DNA of 64,000 nt from Corallium rubrum (lineage: Eukaryota > Cnidaria > Anthozoa > Scleralcyonacea > Coralliidae): NCBI GenBank assembly GCA_964035015.1, contig OZ035997.1, forward strand, positions 17,261,923 to 17,325,922, written 5' to 3'. Below the pieces are notes generated by a model. That model was not told where the DNA came from. It saw nothing but the letters and a program-made list of their open reading frames with translations, and searched no databases. Positions 19,046-30,098 of the stretch are shown piece after piece; position 1 is the stretch's first letter; every line of letters begins with the position of its first letter. The position numbers and the translations under genes were made by a program.

Positions 19046-21979
19046 CTAGGACCTCAGCGCGGAGGAAAAGCAAAGAGTACCGGACGAGTCAATGGAGACG
19101 AGAACACCCCCGGCTAGCCAGTGCGACTCGAAACCAGAAGCAGCACAATTACGCCGAGACACCCGCAAGACAAATCGAAACGACGATTTAATGAGCACCA
19201 AAGAGCGCAAAGTGTCAGGCTGGAGACCATTATACCGAAAGGAGTTGCGGGCTGTCCAGATGTTGTGGCGAACAACACCGAGGAGAGCCAACAAACCTTT
19301 TGGGACATTGGCCGAACCTGACCTCGATAGGCAACGGACGAGGAGCACCAGGTCGGAAAGCATGCCAAAAACAAAAAAAAACAAATCAAAAGAGACTGGG
19401 CAAAGGGACACTGCACGAACAAATGCAGCATCGTTTCAGTGCCTCCACAGTGACACCCAGGCGCCACAGGGATCTTAAACCGGATCAAACGATCCGCATT
19501 TGGCAAGATACCATCCGCCAACTTCCAATTTGTGTCCCAAGCGGGACGAAAGAAACGAAGGACAGACAAGTTACGCCACGCCGCTGCTGCTCAGCAGACT
19601 GGCGGAGGATGACATACGCCAGACTAGCCGAGACATCCTCAAGTGGCAAAGGAACGGAAGGCGGGTGGTGAGGGATGACTAGAGCACCAGATGCTCTGTG
19701 ACCCCCTATAGCCAGCCAAGCAGTCATAACTGACCGATAAAAGGAAGGCAGGCGGTGAAGGGTAGACGCCCCAATCGTAGACAGGTTAAAGGCGCGGTCT
19801 ACAGGCTCCGCCAAAAGAGCACAACGAAGGTAATGGTAGAAAAAGCACTTCCAGCCAGAACCCTCTGGAGCGAAGAAATGCTTCACCCACAAAGTTGCAA
19901 GCGATTGCAACTTCCGGGTAACATCAACCACCCCCAAGCCACCCTTGGCAAGTGGCTGCACAACGGAAGCACGACAAAGATTTTCAGGTTTCCCTTTCCA
20001 GAGAAAGGAAAAAAACAATATGGTTTACTTTTGTGATGACATCATCTGGAATACAGACGATGGAGCCCAAGTACCACAGGGTACTAAGGACAAGCATATT
20101 AATTATAACAGCCCTCCCCCGGAACGATAAAACACGATCGCGCCAAGAAGAGAGACGATTGCGCATTTTCTGCAGCAAAGTCGGCCAGTCCTCATCAGCA
20201 CAAAGAAGGCTCCCAAGCACCTTCAGGGGACCCGAAGAGAACCGAAACGCCACAGGAAAGGACGTACGACGCCGCCAAGGCCCTAAAAGAAGAGCTTGAC
20301 ATTTGGACTGGTTCAGTTTGGCCCCAGACGCACGTTCATAACGACAAAACAAATCCACCAGAGCTAGAAATGAAGAGTCCGAAGTGACCAAGGTCGACGT
20401 ATCATCAGCATATTGCGAGAGCTTAACTCGCTGATGACCACCAGGAAGGGGGAACCCATCAATGGATGAATTCGCCCGGATCGCACATGCCAACGATTCC
20501 ACCACCAGAACATAAAGCAAAGGAGACAAAGGACAACCCTGGCGAACCCCACGCGTAACCGGAAACGGATCCGACAGAAATCCGTTCACAATCACCCGCG
20601 AGTTCACCCCAGAGTACAACAAAGACACCCACTTACAAAAAGAAGGTCCAAAACCCATCTTGACCAGGACCTTTTGCATGTAGCCCCACTCTGATCAAGA
20701 GACAGAATAGCTGCAGGCACTGCCTCTGAATTAGCATAATCTACAACGTCGTGAAGTAGACGGACATTCTCCCCCAAGAACTGCCCTGGAATGCCACAAG
20801 ACTGATCAAGTGACACCACCGAAGCAATAACAGAGAGGAGGTGATTAGATAACACTTTGCTGCAATCTTGTAGCCCGCACAAAGCAAGGTTATGGGACGC
20901 CAATTTGCAGAGTCCAGAAGGTCACCCTTCTTAAACAAGAGTGTTATCACACCAGAGCGTTGAGTCAAGGACAATTGGCCAGAGTGAAAACAAGAGTTGA
21001 TGACACCAACAAAATCCAGGCCCAACAGTCACCAGAACTGAACATAAAATTCAGCCGGGAAACCATCGACCCCAGGGGATTTGCCAGTAGCCATATGACG
21101 AAGAGCGTGCAAACACTCCTCCTCAGTGAGGTCACCCTCACACGACTCTGTCTCCACCTGGGACAATTTACGCTCGAGACTGTCAATGAAGAGCGATTGC
21201 TCCTCCTCCTCAAGAGACTGAGAAAAAAACAGCCCGAAATAAAAGTCTCGCCAGACGCAAAGAATATCAGCAGTGGAATCAGCAACAGAGCCTTCAGGAC
21301 GACGAACACTACTAATGAGTCATCGCTGACCACAAACTACCTCCTGTCACAAGAAATAAGCCAAAGAAACCTCCCCCTCTTCCGCCCACTGAACATTAGC
21401 ACACACCTGAGCCCCCTTCGCTTTTGATAGAAGTTCAGAGGCCAGGGCGGCCTTTGCAATGTCAAGAAGACCAGGGAGGTTCTCGCCGTTATTAAGACGC
21501 GCCTGAATATCAATAACCGCAGCATTTGGCTCCTCAATTTTACAACGCTTGGCACGCAACGAAGCCCGCGACAACCGCTGAATCAAGGACTCAAAGAAAG
21601 CCGCACCATCCTCCTTAACATTGGGACCCTACAAACAAGCAACCTGGAAGTTGAAGTTATCCCGGCAAAATTCCACGATAACCAACCACCCGGCCCTATC
21701 ACGCCACTGATGGACAAGTTCAAAGCGCGGAAGAAACAAAATAGCCACATCACAACTGCGTACCGTTCCGGGGGAGGACATGCACTGGTACTTTAATTTA
21801 TTATTTATGTTACGGTTACTAGGCGCAAAGCATCGAGAAAGCTCATGCTCCGTGGTCGCATGCATTTCCTGAAGGCAAACGATATCAGGAGAAAAACAAT
21901 GTAGCCAGGACATAAGCGTTTGACGGCTACCCAAGGAAGGTAATCCTTGTACGTTCAAAGTAAGAACTTTCACTGCCAT
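19046..21979 (-). pseudogene. ORF2 of K-beta type with most of the endonuclease deleted
   Basis: ATG 21979 (MAVKVLTLNVQG). The endonuclease opens normally (QEMHATTEHELS, SSPGTVRSCDVAI) but jumps from AAFFES to LIQRLSRASLRAK near 21595. This removes roughly 500 bp with the GDFN and SDH motifs found in the related copy at 48100-52984. RT motifs follow (SQYADDTSTLVTS near 20400) and a C-terminal knuckle CHCGGTETMLHLFVQC near 19460. Several frameshifts split the rest. It ends FSSALRS-stop at 19046. Confidence 0.8.
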
Positions 21980-22639
21980 CAATCTGATGCAGAATCAAGC
22001 TCCTCTAAAGCAGGACAAGGGTGCTTGGATAGGGTCTCCGGATCCACTTGTCCTGGACTAACCAGATTTCCAGACACCGTCAGTAGGCCTTCTGAGCGAG
22101 GCACCTCAAAAAAGGCCTCGTCAAAAGCGGGCTCCACCGAGCAAAGCTCGTCGTCGAGCGCCGAAAAAGGGTTATCTAAAAAAAGAACCTCCGTACCCGT
22201 AGGGGGGTCCACACGAGAGGAGGATCGGGATTTCTTGCCCGAAGTGGGCATTGGGCCCGGTTGGGTTTTCGTGCGAAAACAAGCCTGAGACACCGCGTGG
22301 GAACCTGAGGCAGAAGGTGCAGGGGGAGGAAGGTCATCCTCGCTATCGTCGCTCAACCCCCCCCTGCGAGGAAGGGTTTTACTCCCGACAGTACGGGCTC
22401 TGCCAGAAGCATCAGGGGAGTCAGGGAGACTCGGCAGCTCATCGAAGTTAAACTCCGAAGGTGACATAGCCGGACTAGTATCCGGCGAAGATAAACGCTT
22501 CTGCCGTTTTTTCCCCCTTCACCTTAAGGGCAGAAACAGGCGGGAAAGGGAAGTCAACAGACCCAGCAGCCCGGGTATCCGGTATCCGAGGTGGAAGGGA
22601 AGTCGCCGGAAGTCGCCGATGCATAAGAGCGTCGGTGAA

Positions 22640-23075
22640 CACCAGTGGTCAGGACAAGTGGCACAGACCCGCTGGTGGGAGCAGGCGGCACGGACCCACC
22701 CACAGTAGCAGGTGGCACAGACCCACCCACAGCAATAGGTGGCACAGACCCACCCGCAATGTCAGGTGGCACAGGCCCACCTGCAGAATCAGGTGGCACG
22801 GACCCACCTGCAGACTCAGGCGGCTCAGATGGACCCGCAGAATTGGGCAGCACAGACCCACCCGCAATGACAGGCGGCAGAGACCCGCCCACAGGAACAG
22901 GCAGCACAGGCCCACCCGCAGTGTCAGGTGACACAGAGCCACCTGCTGTATCGGGCATCACAGATGCACCTGCAGTATCAAGTGGCACCGATCCACCCAC
23001 AACATGAGGTGGCACCCACTCACCGACGGTCGTAACAGGTGGCACCGACCCACCCATAGCACTAGGTGGAACAAA
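22640..23075. repeat. coding minisatellite (about 27-30 bp units) in ORF1
   Basis: About fourteen imperfect units encode PP-x-x-x-GGS-V (for example DTAGGSVPP). The homologous tract at 53680-54085 has a different order of unit variants, showing fast turnover. Confidence 0.8.
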
Positions 23076-23902
23076 CCCACCAGTAGTTCCCAGCCCACCA
23101 GCGGTGGAACCCGAAGCACCTTGAGGACGAGAGCTGGGGTCTGGACGATGACCACCCGGTTCACGAGAGCCAGGGGCAGAACGCTGTGGGCACTGCTGGG
23201 TGAAATGCCCAGTGCCAGCACACCTAAAACAGGTGCGGATTTGGCCACGATACCATACGTGGCAAGGATGGCCCTTAATCTGCACCTTCGACAGGATAGC
23301 CTGCGAAAGCTTCATTCTCAACTTGATACCCCCATTTGAACATTCGAACACGCGTGGGGATAGCCTCTCGCATCTCCATTAAAATCTTGACTGGCCCAGT
23401 CCTCACATTCCGGAACAGCATGTAGACAATTTGGCACACCTCCCCATAACGACCGAAGAATACTTTTAATTCCTCCTCCAGTATACCATAGGGCAGGTGC
23501 GTCACGGTGACCCAGGTCCGCTTCTTGTGAGAAAGGGGCCGGATCTTGCACCGGAACCCAAGAGTGGTGATTGCGATGACCTCCTCCAAAACCTCCGGTG
23601 ACTGGCACCAGAGACGGAAGCGATCAGAGTGCAGGGACTGAATCTGAGCAAAGTACTGACTCAAAGGAGAGAATTCCTTCTCTAAAGCGTCCCAGACTTC
23701 CCCTGGTGACAGCTTCGGTTTCCCAGCCAAGACCAACTCTGGAACGGTGACCACAGCACAGCGATCCGGGTACGGTACTACAACCGACGGGGCTGGAAGG
23801 TCCCGAGAAGGACCACTACTGGGAGAACTCCCAGTAGCACGGTCACCAACCACATCAGCCATAGTCCATACCGGCGTTGTTACACTGGAAGAGGGCGAGG
23901 CA

Positions 23903-23937
23903 GTGTTACCAGCCTGTAAGCTGGAGCATGGATCCAC
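23903..23937 (-). other. conserved 5' stem-loop module, chimeric element
   Basis: GTGTTA, stem CCAGC/GCTGG (23909-23924), AGCATGGATCCAC. It is the same as the K-gamma copies, as expected from its K-gamma 5' end. Confidence 0.6.
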
Positions 23938-24103
23938 CACCGGTACCTGCGCCCTAACAGCACTCGAACTCATAGAGGCCATAAGAACTGTTTAGCCAGC
24001 CGGCCTGTTGGGGGTGCAAAGCGTCCTCAACCAACAGGTGATCAACTGACAACGAGAACAGAACCAACTGAAACTCGTAACAACACGAACTTACTGACAA
24101 AAA

Positions 24104-24124
24104 GCCAATAGGCTGAGAAGCGAT
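24104..24124 (-). ncRNA. U2 snRNA gene, first 21 nt (split)
   Basis: ATCGCTTCTCAGCCTATTGGC on the minus strand, one change (G to A at nt 11). The rest is at 14011-14172. Confidence 0.88.
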
Positions 24125-24174
24125 AACGACCAATAAAAAAGTTACGTTTTGCCCGGGAAGAAGCTGAAGCAACG

Positions 24175-24182
24175 ATGTGGTT
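24175..24182 (-). promoter_or_regulatory. U2 PSE-like octamer, unit 3
   Basis: AACCACAT at -51 to -58. Confidence 0.55.
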
Positions 24183-24237
24183 CGGCCCAGGTCAGCCCAC
24201 GCAGTCGAAGCGTCTGAAAGAAAAAAAAGAAAAAGGT

Positions 24238-24355
24238 GTCTACGACACGGGGTATTCCCAGGCGATCACCCATCCAAGTACTAACCCCGCCCGCCTGGGC
24301 TTAACTTCGGTGATCAGACGAGAACCGGTGCTTTCCCGGTGGTATGGTCGTAGAC
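24238..24355 (-). rRNA. 5S ribosomal RNA, unit 3
   Basis: 118 nt, GTCTACGACCATACC to GTCGTAGAC. Small changes lie in the C-box area (GTGATCGCC) and stem III (CAGGCGGGC). T-run downstream; TATA-like box at 24379-24385. Confidence 0.93.
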
Positions 24356-24378
24356 ATTCGAGGAGGTGAAAATATCGC

Positions 24379-24385
24379 TTTTATA
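24379..24385 (-). promoter_or_regulatory. 5S upstream TATA-like box, unit 3
   Basis: TATAAAA, 24-30 bp upstream of the 5S start. Confidence 0.6.
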
Positions 24386-24503
24386 GCGGTTGTTCGGCGA
24401 TGTGGCACGAGAAGTCGACGACGAACATAAGAACCGTGAAATCGAATGTTCGACGAAGCCAGTGTGCTCGCGTTGGATGAGTTTGATTTTGATTGGTCTG
24501 TTG

Positions 24504-24646
24504 TAAGTGGACGAGCGCGAACGCAGGTCCCCACTACCAGAAATTATATGCTCGAGTTACCCACATTAGGGGTAACCGCAGGAGTCAACCCAGTCGAAGT
24601 GCAATGAGAGGGCCTCATCCTGAGAGGACTTCCTTGTTGATCAAAG
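24504..24646 (-). ncRNA. U1 snRNA gene, nt 24 to 3' end (split by insertion)
   Basis: The U1 body from CTTTGATCAACAAGG to the 3' end, interrupted after nt 27 by a 5.4-kb element. The first 27 nt are at 30071-30098, and CTTT (AAAG on plus) is duplicated. Confidence 0.92.
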
Positions 24647-24914
24647 TTGGGTTTTTTTGGGGTTTTTTAAAAACCCTTTATTAACTATCTAACTAATTTA
24701 TTTACATTCTGTTATCTAAGTGATTTCATTGTCTAACTTTTACCGATCAATGTTTTCAGGTAAGTTTATGGTCTTTTAAAAAATAATGCTAACATTTTTC
24801 CTATTTACAGGTATCTTTCATACTTCTGAAAATGTCATTGTTCCAGTCCTACTCAGTGTAAGGTTTTGACGTGTTATTTAGGGTCACTTTTCAGGTGGGT
24901 CTATATTCGTCTCG

Positions 24915-27900
24915 TTACAGGTGTATCGTTAGTTGATTGGTGTCTTCGTCATATGAACATAAAATGTTGTCGTACGACCAAAAATCTCGGAGATTACTTC
25001 TTTTGTTATTGATGTAATCGGCTTCAATCCTACGTTTTATTCGACGTCTTTGTTTGTAGGCGAGGTATTGCTCTGGTTCTTGCTTGTGATATAGCTTTTG
25101 AATCCGGGTTTCCCAACTGATGGTTACGGCAGACGCGGCGACATACCTGCAGAGGCCACGTATGGGGTCCGTAGTAGGAAAGGACTCTAGAAGTAGCATC
25201 TTCGGTAGCGTGATGGGAACGTTTCTCTTGCATAATCGTGTGATGAGATTCTCCACTTGTTTCCAGATTTGCTGTAGCCTTACACATGTCACAGTCGCGT
25301 GGGCTGTATCTTCTGTCTCCCTGCAGAAGGGGCATTTGGGATCGATGTTTGGAATTCGCCATTTAAGTAGGGTGGTCTTGGTCACCAAGGCTTGGTGTGT
25401 TAACTTCCATATTATTTCCCGTTCGTTATTGGTGTTCGGATTTGTCCAGAGCGTTGACCAATGTTCGGAAAATGTCGGAGTGATGTGATAAGCGTCTCTC
25501 CACTTCTGTTCCGCTTTAGGTTGCGTTAAACGTTTCGTGACTGCGTATATGTTCTTGCTCGTGAATTGTGCCGGTGTCCAATCTTTGAAGGAGGATTTGT
25601 TGTTCTTGGTTATCTGCGTGATGTCCATGTACCAACTGGGGACGCTGTTTGGATCAGCCTTTGGTTGAATGTTGTCTCGTAGGGACGACCATTCAGGTCT
25701 CACTGTACTAAGAGGTGTTCCGACGTAGTATCTCGCCCACAATGTCCATGGTTTGAAACACGACGAATTCGTAATATCCTGGATCCATTTCGTTCGGATT
25801 GCTGTGATATATTCTTTGATACAGGGTATATTCAGGCCTCCTTTGGAGAAGGGCAGGTACAGTGTTTCACGATTGATGAGCTCGGTGCCTTTTCGCCACA
25901 AGAACTTCAAGATAATTTTCGTGATCTGTATGATTATATCGTTTGGGACGTCGAAAACTGTGGCTAAGTAGAGAATTGTTGGCAAGGCGTATGTTCTGAT
26001 CAGCAGTGCTCTTCCAATGATTGTTAACTGCCGACAGGACCATATGTCAAGTTTCTTTTCCAATTTGGTCACCTTGTTACGCCAATCCTGTGTGGAGTCT
26101 TGTCCTATGACGGTACCGAGTATTGTTATCTTGTCTTCTTTCCATTTTATTGGTACTGGGCCGTGTGTCCTTCCGGTTTGTCTGCCTGCGTATGTCCCTT
26201 CTGTTTTTCCTAGATTTAGTTTGCTTCCAGAGCCTTGTTCAAAGCGGTGTATAATATCAAAACTTCTGGAGACGGCGGTGTTGTTTCTAAGAGTAAGTGT
26301 TGCATCGTCTGCGTATTGGGATATCTTACTGGACTGTCCGTTTGCACCTGGGTGTTGTATTCCTTCGATTGTCCTGTCATTTCTAATGGCTTGACCCAAG
26401 AGTGGACATCCTTGTCATAGGCCTCGTTGTAGATAAATGGGATCTGACAGCCATCCGTTGTTTATGTTGTTACATTGTCTCCCAGCGTAGAGAACTGTGA
26501 GCCAGTGGCGGAAAGATGGACCAAAGTTCAAACGTTGCAAGACTTTGTCGAGAAACGAGCGATCAACTCGGTCAAATGCTTTTTCTTGATCTAAGTTTAT
26601 GAGGATCATGTTACCGTTGTTCCTTGTTGTTTCGTACGTCATGTCTCTCAATCTGAAAAGGTTTTCAAAGATCGATCGGTTGGGGACGCCACATGTGTGG
26701 TCTTCGTGTATAACTCCAGGAAGCACTGGTTTCAGTTGATTGGCTAGAACAGTTGCTGCAATCTTGTAGTCCACGTTCAAGAGTGATATGGGACGCCAGT
26801 TCTTAAGGAGTTTCTTATCTTCTTTTTTGTAAAGGAGTCTGAGTATTGCTTGCTTTTGGGATTCGGACATGGTTCCAAAGTCGTAGTTTTCGTTGGGCGT
26901 GTCTGTTAAGTGGTCGCGTAAATATTTCCAAAAATGCTGGTAGAATTCTTTGGGAAGACCATCTGGTCAGGAGATTTACAGTGTATTGTTGTGCATCTTC
27001 TGCAGAGCAGGCGTTGTTTCGCTGGTCGTCATAGGGCCTTCGCACATTTCCCGGGTGATGTCATCGAGTCTTTTTTGAAGTTGATTTACCAGCCACGTTT
27101 GGTCTTCTTGATTTGTTTCCTCAGCTGTGTATAGGTTTTGATAAAACTGCTGCGCTGTCTCCAATATTTCCATGTTTGTTTTTCGCACTTGATTGCCAAT
27201 GACTAATTCATGTATGGTGTTTTTCGGTTGACGTTGCTTTTCTAGGCTATAGAAATACCGTGTAGGTTTCTCTCCTTCTTCAATCCACTGCGCCTTGCTT
27301 CTTATTTGTGCTCCTTTCTCTCGCTTTTCCGTAATGTCTCGTATCTCATCTGTTAGTCGTTTTATTTCATCGTTATCTGGGTTTGGAAGCTCTTTGAGAT
27401 GTTGAAGCTTTTGTAGTAAGATTTTTTATGTTCTTCGTTCGGCTCGTCTGATCCGCACTGCATGTCTGATTGTAATGCGTTTAATTCTTAGTTTTGCTTC
27501 GTCCCACCATTCCGATAGTCTTGGATAGTTTCGTTTTTCTGTTGCCCAGTAGTTTAAAAAAGCTGTGATTTCTGCTTCGTAGGTTTTGTTTGTCAATATA
27601 GTTGTGTTTATTTTCCAATAGCCTTTTCCTGTAGGGTTCGTGTTCGGTATGTTAACTGTTATGGTTGCTAAGTCATGATCCGAGAAAGGACATGATTTGA
27701 TATCAGCAGTTGTCTATCAGATGTTGTGAGAGGAACATTTTATCAAGACGTGCTCATATTGATGAGTTTGCGTTTCTCCATGTGTACTGTCTTTTGTTAG
27801 GGTTTTTCTTTCGCCATATATCTGTTAGGTTTAGGTTGTTCGTCAAAAAAGAAAGTTCCGTGTTTCCGGCTAGTCCTCTTATTGGGTTGCCTCCTTCCTT

Positions 27901-28364
27901 GTCAAGGTGTAGATCACTGATACAATTAAAATCCCCCGCTAACAAAACGTGTTGCGCTGGCGTTCTAAAAGCAGATATGGTTTGAAAAAAATCTTTACGT
28001 TCTCGTTCGATGACCGGTGGGTATGTCGTTATTAAGTTTACATGTTATTAAGTTCTCTGTTTTGGCGATTAAAGAAACTATCCTGCCGTTATTGTCCGTC
28101 TTCGCATCCGATGTGGTTATTGTTGATTTTAGCAATATTGCAGTTCCACAGCTCTTTCGTGTTCCGTGACTCCAGTAAGCTTGTCCACCCCATTCTTTTG
28201 TCCATTGATCTGTAGTTGTTTTAGTCGAACCGTGTGTCTCTTGTAAACAAATAACATCGAGTCTCGAGTTTCTTAAGAAATTGAAAATCGTGTGTCGTTT
28301 GCTTGTCTTTAGCTAGTCCATTTACGTTGAAACTTCCTATTTTCAATTTATTTAATCCCGCCAT
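24915..28364 (-). pseudogene. ORF2 (APE + RT), U1-targeting element copy 1
   Basis: ATG 28364 (MAGLNKLKIGSFNVNGLAKDKQ). Endonuclease: LAGDFN near 27940. RT: DQEKAFDRVDR near 26590, ISQYADDATLTL near 26310. C-terminal knuckle CPFCRETEDTAHATVTC near 25330, end QLTIHL-stop at 24915. The stretch 26400-24915 is one long open frame of nearly 500 codons, while the endonuclease region is split by several frameshifts and stops. The site-II element has the same motif order. Confidence 0.8.
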
Positions 28365-28376
28365 ATTAGTTTATGA

Positions 28377-29748
28377 TTATGTCTTTTTCCGGTTATTTGA
28401 TTTATACGGAGATGGGTTCATGACCATTCTTGATCTTCTCGTAGACACGATTACTGCTTTGTGAGGAGATTTGGATTTTGAGGTATTTTTTCTTTTATTG
28501 CCGGACCTGGTCGTAATTCTTGTGTTTGTGTCCTCCTCTTGCGAGCTTTCCTCTGAGCTTTCACGGATTATTTTTGTTTCTGGTATGGTATCTTTCTCCT
28601 TTCTCTGGCTCTCCTCGGCGTTGTCTTGCTCTGATTCTTTTGAGGTCTCTCCTTCATCGTTTCCATCATCTATTCTTTTTCCTTCATTTTCCATTCTTTC
28701 CTTCTCGTCTTCCTCTTCACCCTTTTCATCCTCTCCGTCTCCCTCTTCTTCTTCATCTTCCATTTCCCCCTCCTCTTCGTCTTTCTTTTCCTCGCTTTCA
28801 TTGTTTTCTTTTTCTTTTTCTTCTGGTTTGTCCTTGCTGTTTTCTTTGTTGCCATTCTCGTTGTCTTGATGTTGGGGTTCCACCTCTTCTTGAGGTGTTT
28901 CTGTTGTTGTTTGGGTGCCCCAAGTCGTGTCTGTGTCCGTATCGAAGAAAGACATTTCTCTCCAAGCGTTCGAGGTCGATGGCTGTTCGCCGTTATCTTC
29001 ACGTGTGTCTCTATTTCCAGTCTCCTCTTGTTCTTCATTGTCTACCGGTGGAAAATCTTCTGCATACTTTGGGCAGGTGTTGCTTTTATGGCCCATCTCC
29101 CCGCAGTGATAACAGACTCTGTTCTGGCATTCATTTCGTGTATGGTCGTTTGAACCGCACTCTTTGCAAGTAACCTCCCTGTATATTCTCGCACAAGGTG
29201 ACCCGTTTTGTGACATTTCCTACAGGTCTTGATTTGGTCTAGGTAGTCTACACGTATCAAGTATCTCCCAATGTAGATGAAGCATGGGATTGGCTTCTTG
29301 ATGTCCATGTAGAGTTCTCTTATACCGTTCTTTAATTTACATGATCTGTCTTCTAAAGCTTTGATTGAATTAGCTCTAAACACCCCGTATTGATTCATCG
29401 TTTGTTCCAGTTTGTATTCACCTTCGTCGAGTGGGTAGCCATAGAAACGGACCCGAGTCCACGGTTTCCTGTATGGGTTGTCTCCGGCCGGGTGCTTCAA
29501 AGTAAAACAGTGTCACGGATCTTGATTTCTTTACCGATAAACTTCGTGCGAGGACCGAAAGTTTTAAAAACTACGAAGTACTTGTTGCGGGAGGAAGCTT
29601 CTATGCCTTCAAGCTCTTCCTGTTTGATTCCGATCTCTAATAGAGCGTTTAAGACTTCCAAACAGAGAATCGGGACAACTTCGGTGTCTGCATTCAAAGG
29701 TGGAAATGTCTGGAACTCCAAAAGTAGAGAGCGTGGACGTCCAATCAT
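28377..29748 (-). pseudogene. ORF1 (three knuckles, acidic tail), U1-targeting element copy 1
   Basis: Starts at ATG 29748 (MIGRPRSLLLEFQ). An RRM-like core (WTRVRFYGYPLDEGEYKLEQ), then three knuckles: CRKCHKTGHLVREY (last Cys changed to Tyr), CKECGSNDHTRNEC and CYHCGEMGHKSNTC near 29220-29080. A highly acidic Glu/Lys/Asp tract near 28900-28600 and a basic end NNRKKT follow. Two frameshifts lie near 29500 and 29210. The product would coat the element RNA. Confidence 0.8.
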
Positions 29749-29881
29749 ATCTGGTTGTCCAAGCAGTAGTTATTGTGGGATATACGTTTGCACATGCGCA
29801 CACCAAGCCTTGTCCAAAGGCAAAAGCGAAAGGAACCAAGCCTTTCCGAGGACCAAAGACAAGGCAGAGCAGGACTGGTGA

Positions 29882-29990
29882 TTGGTATACGGCTGGGAGG
29901 TGGGGTCCCTAATAGGGTCCTGGCTCCGTGGCTAGTATCTGCACACTCAGCCCACTTACCTCTGGCTTTCCTTGTCTTCTGCCCCACTGG
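29882..29990 (-). other. conserved 5' UTR block of U1-targeting elements, copy 1
   Basis: In sense, GGTAAGTG is followed by GATACTAGC, GAGCCAGGACCC, TTAGGGACCCCACCTC and CAGCCGTATACC. It matches the block at 47219-47330 far better than the surrounding UTR does. Confidence 0.5.
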
Positions 29991-30070
29991 AACGGGTTGG
30001 CTGTTGACTTGTACTTCAGCTTGCTGAGCTCTACCTGAAAAACAGTAAAGAACTGCTCGAGGTACTAATA

Positions 30071-30098
30071 AAAAGTACCTCTCGCGTCAGGTAAGTAT
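30071..30098 (-). ncRNA. U1 snRNA gene, first 27 nt (split)
   Basis: ATACTTACCTGACGCGAGAG then GTACTTT on the minus strand. It carries the 5' splice-site-pairing sequence. The U1 promoter upstream is intact, with the PSE-like octamer at 30149-30156. Confidence 0.92.

Larger units (their letters stand above)
21979..23982 (-). pseudogene. chimeric ORF1: K-gamma N-terminus fused to K-beta body
   Basis: The N-terminus from ATG 23982 (MASMSSSAVRAQ) through the RRM-like region is K-gamma-like. Near 23330 (after IPTRVRMF) it switches to K-beta sequence (SNGGIKLRMKLSQAILSKVQ), then knuckle CFRCAGTGHFTQQC near 23200-23240, a long run of GGSVPP-type repeats (22640-23075), and an acidic C-terminus ending EELDSASD. 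The frame shifts at the joint. The TGA stop overlaps the ORF2 ATG as TGATG (21977-21981). Confidence 0.8.
14173..24103 (-). mobile_element. chimeric U2 site-I element (K-gamma 5' end, K-beta body, K-alpha 3' end)
   Basis: This 9.93-kb block splits one U2 gene. Reading in sense: 5' UTR and ORF1 N-terminus of K-gamma type (24103 to about 23330), K-beta-type ORF1 remainder and ORF2 (about 23330 to 18900), a CR1/L2-like insertion (about 18895 to 16816), then ORF2 C-terminal part and 3' UTR of K-alpha type (16815 to 14173). Only one 5' end and one 3' end meet U2, so the block reflects recombination between site-I elements or deletion across adjacent copies. It is not a simple insertion. Many frameshifts make it inactive. 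Confidence 0.75.
24647..30070 (-). mobile_element. U1-targeting APE-type non-LTR element, copy 1
   Basis: A 5.42-kb element in sense orientation inside U1, with a 4-bp duplication AAAG (24643-24646 and 30071-30074). In sense order: 5' UTR (29749-30070), ORF1 (29748 to 28377), ORF2 (28364 to 24915), and a 3' end with a small hairpin GGGTTTTTAAAAAACCCC and an A-rich terminus. The layout and three-knuckle ORF1 place it with the elements at 6206-11239 and 42170-47399. Multiple breaks are present, worst in the ORF2 middle (27000-28000). I know of no described family specific to U1, but I cannot check databases. Confidence 0.85.

Noticed and set aside
22640-23075. CRISPR-like regular repeats
   Set aside because: The units are in frame, encode GGSVPP variants and have no spacers. 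It is a coding minisatellite in a eukaryotic LINE.
28470-28870. Ser/Phe-rich plus-strand open frames opposite the ORF1 acidic tract
   Set aside because: These are the antisense shadow of a Glu/Lys-rich tract.
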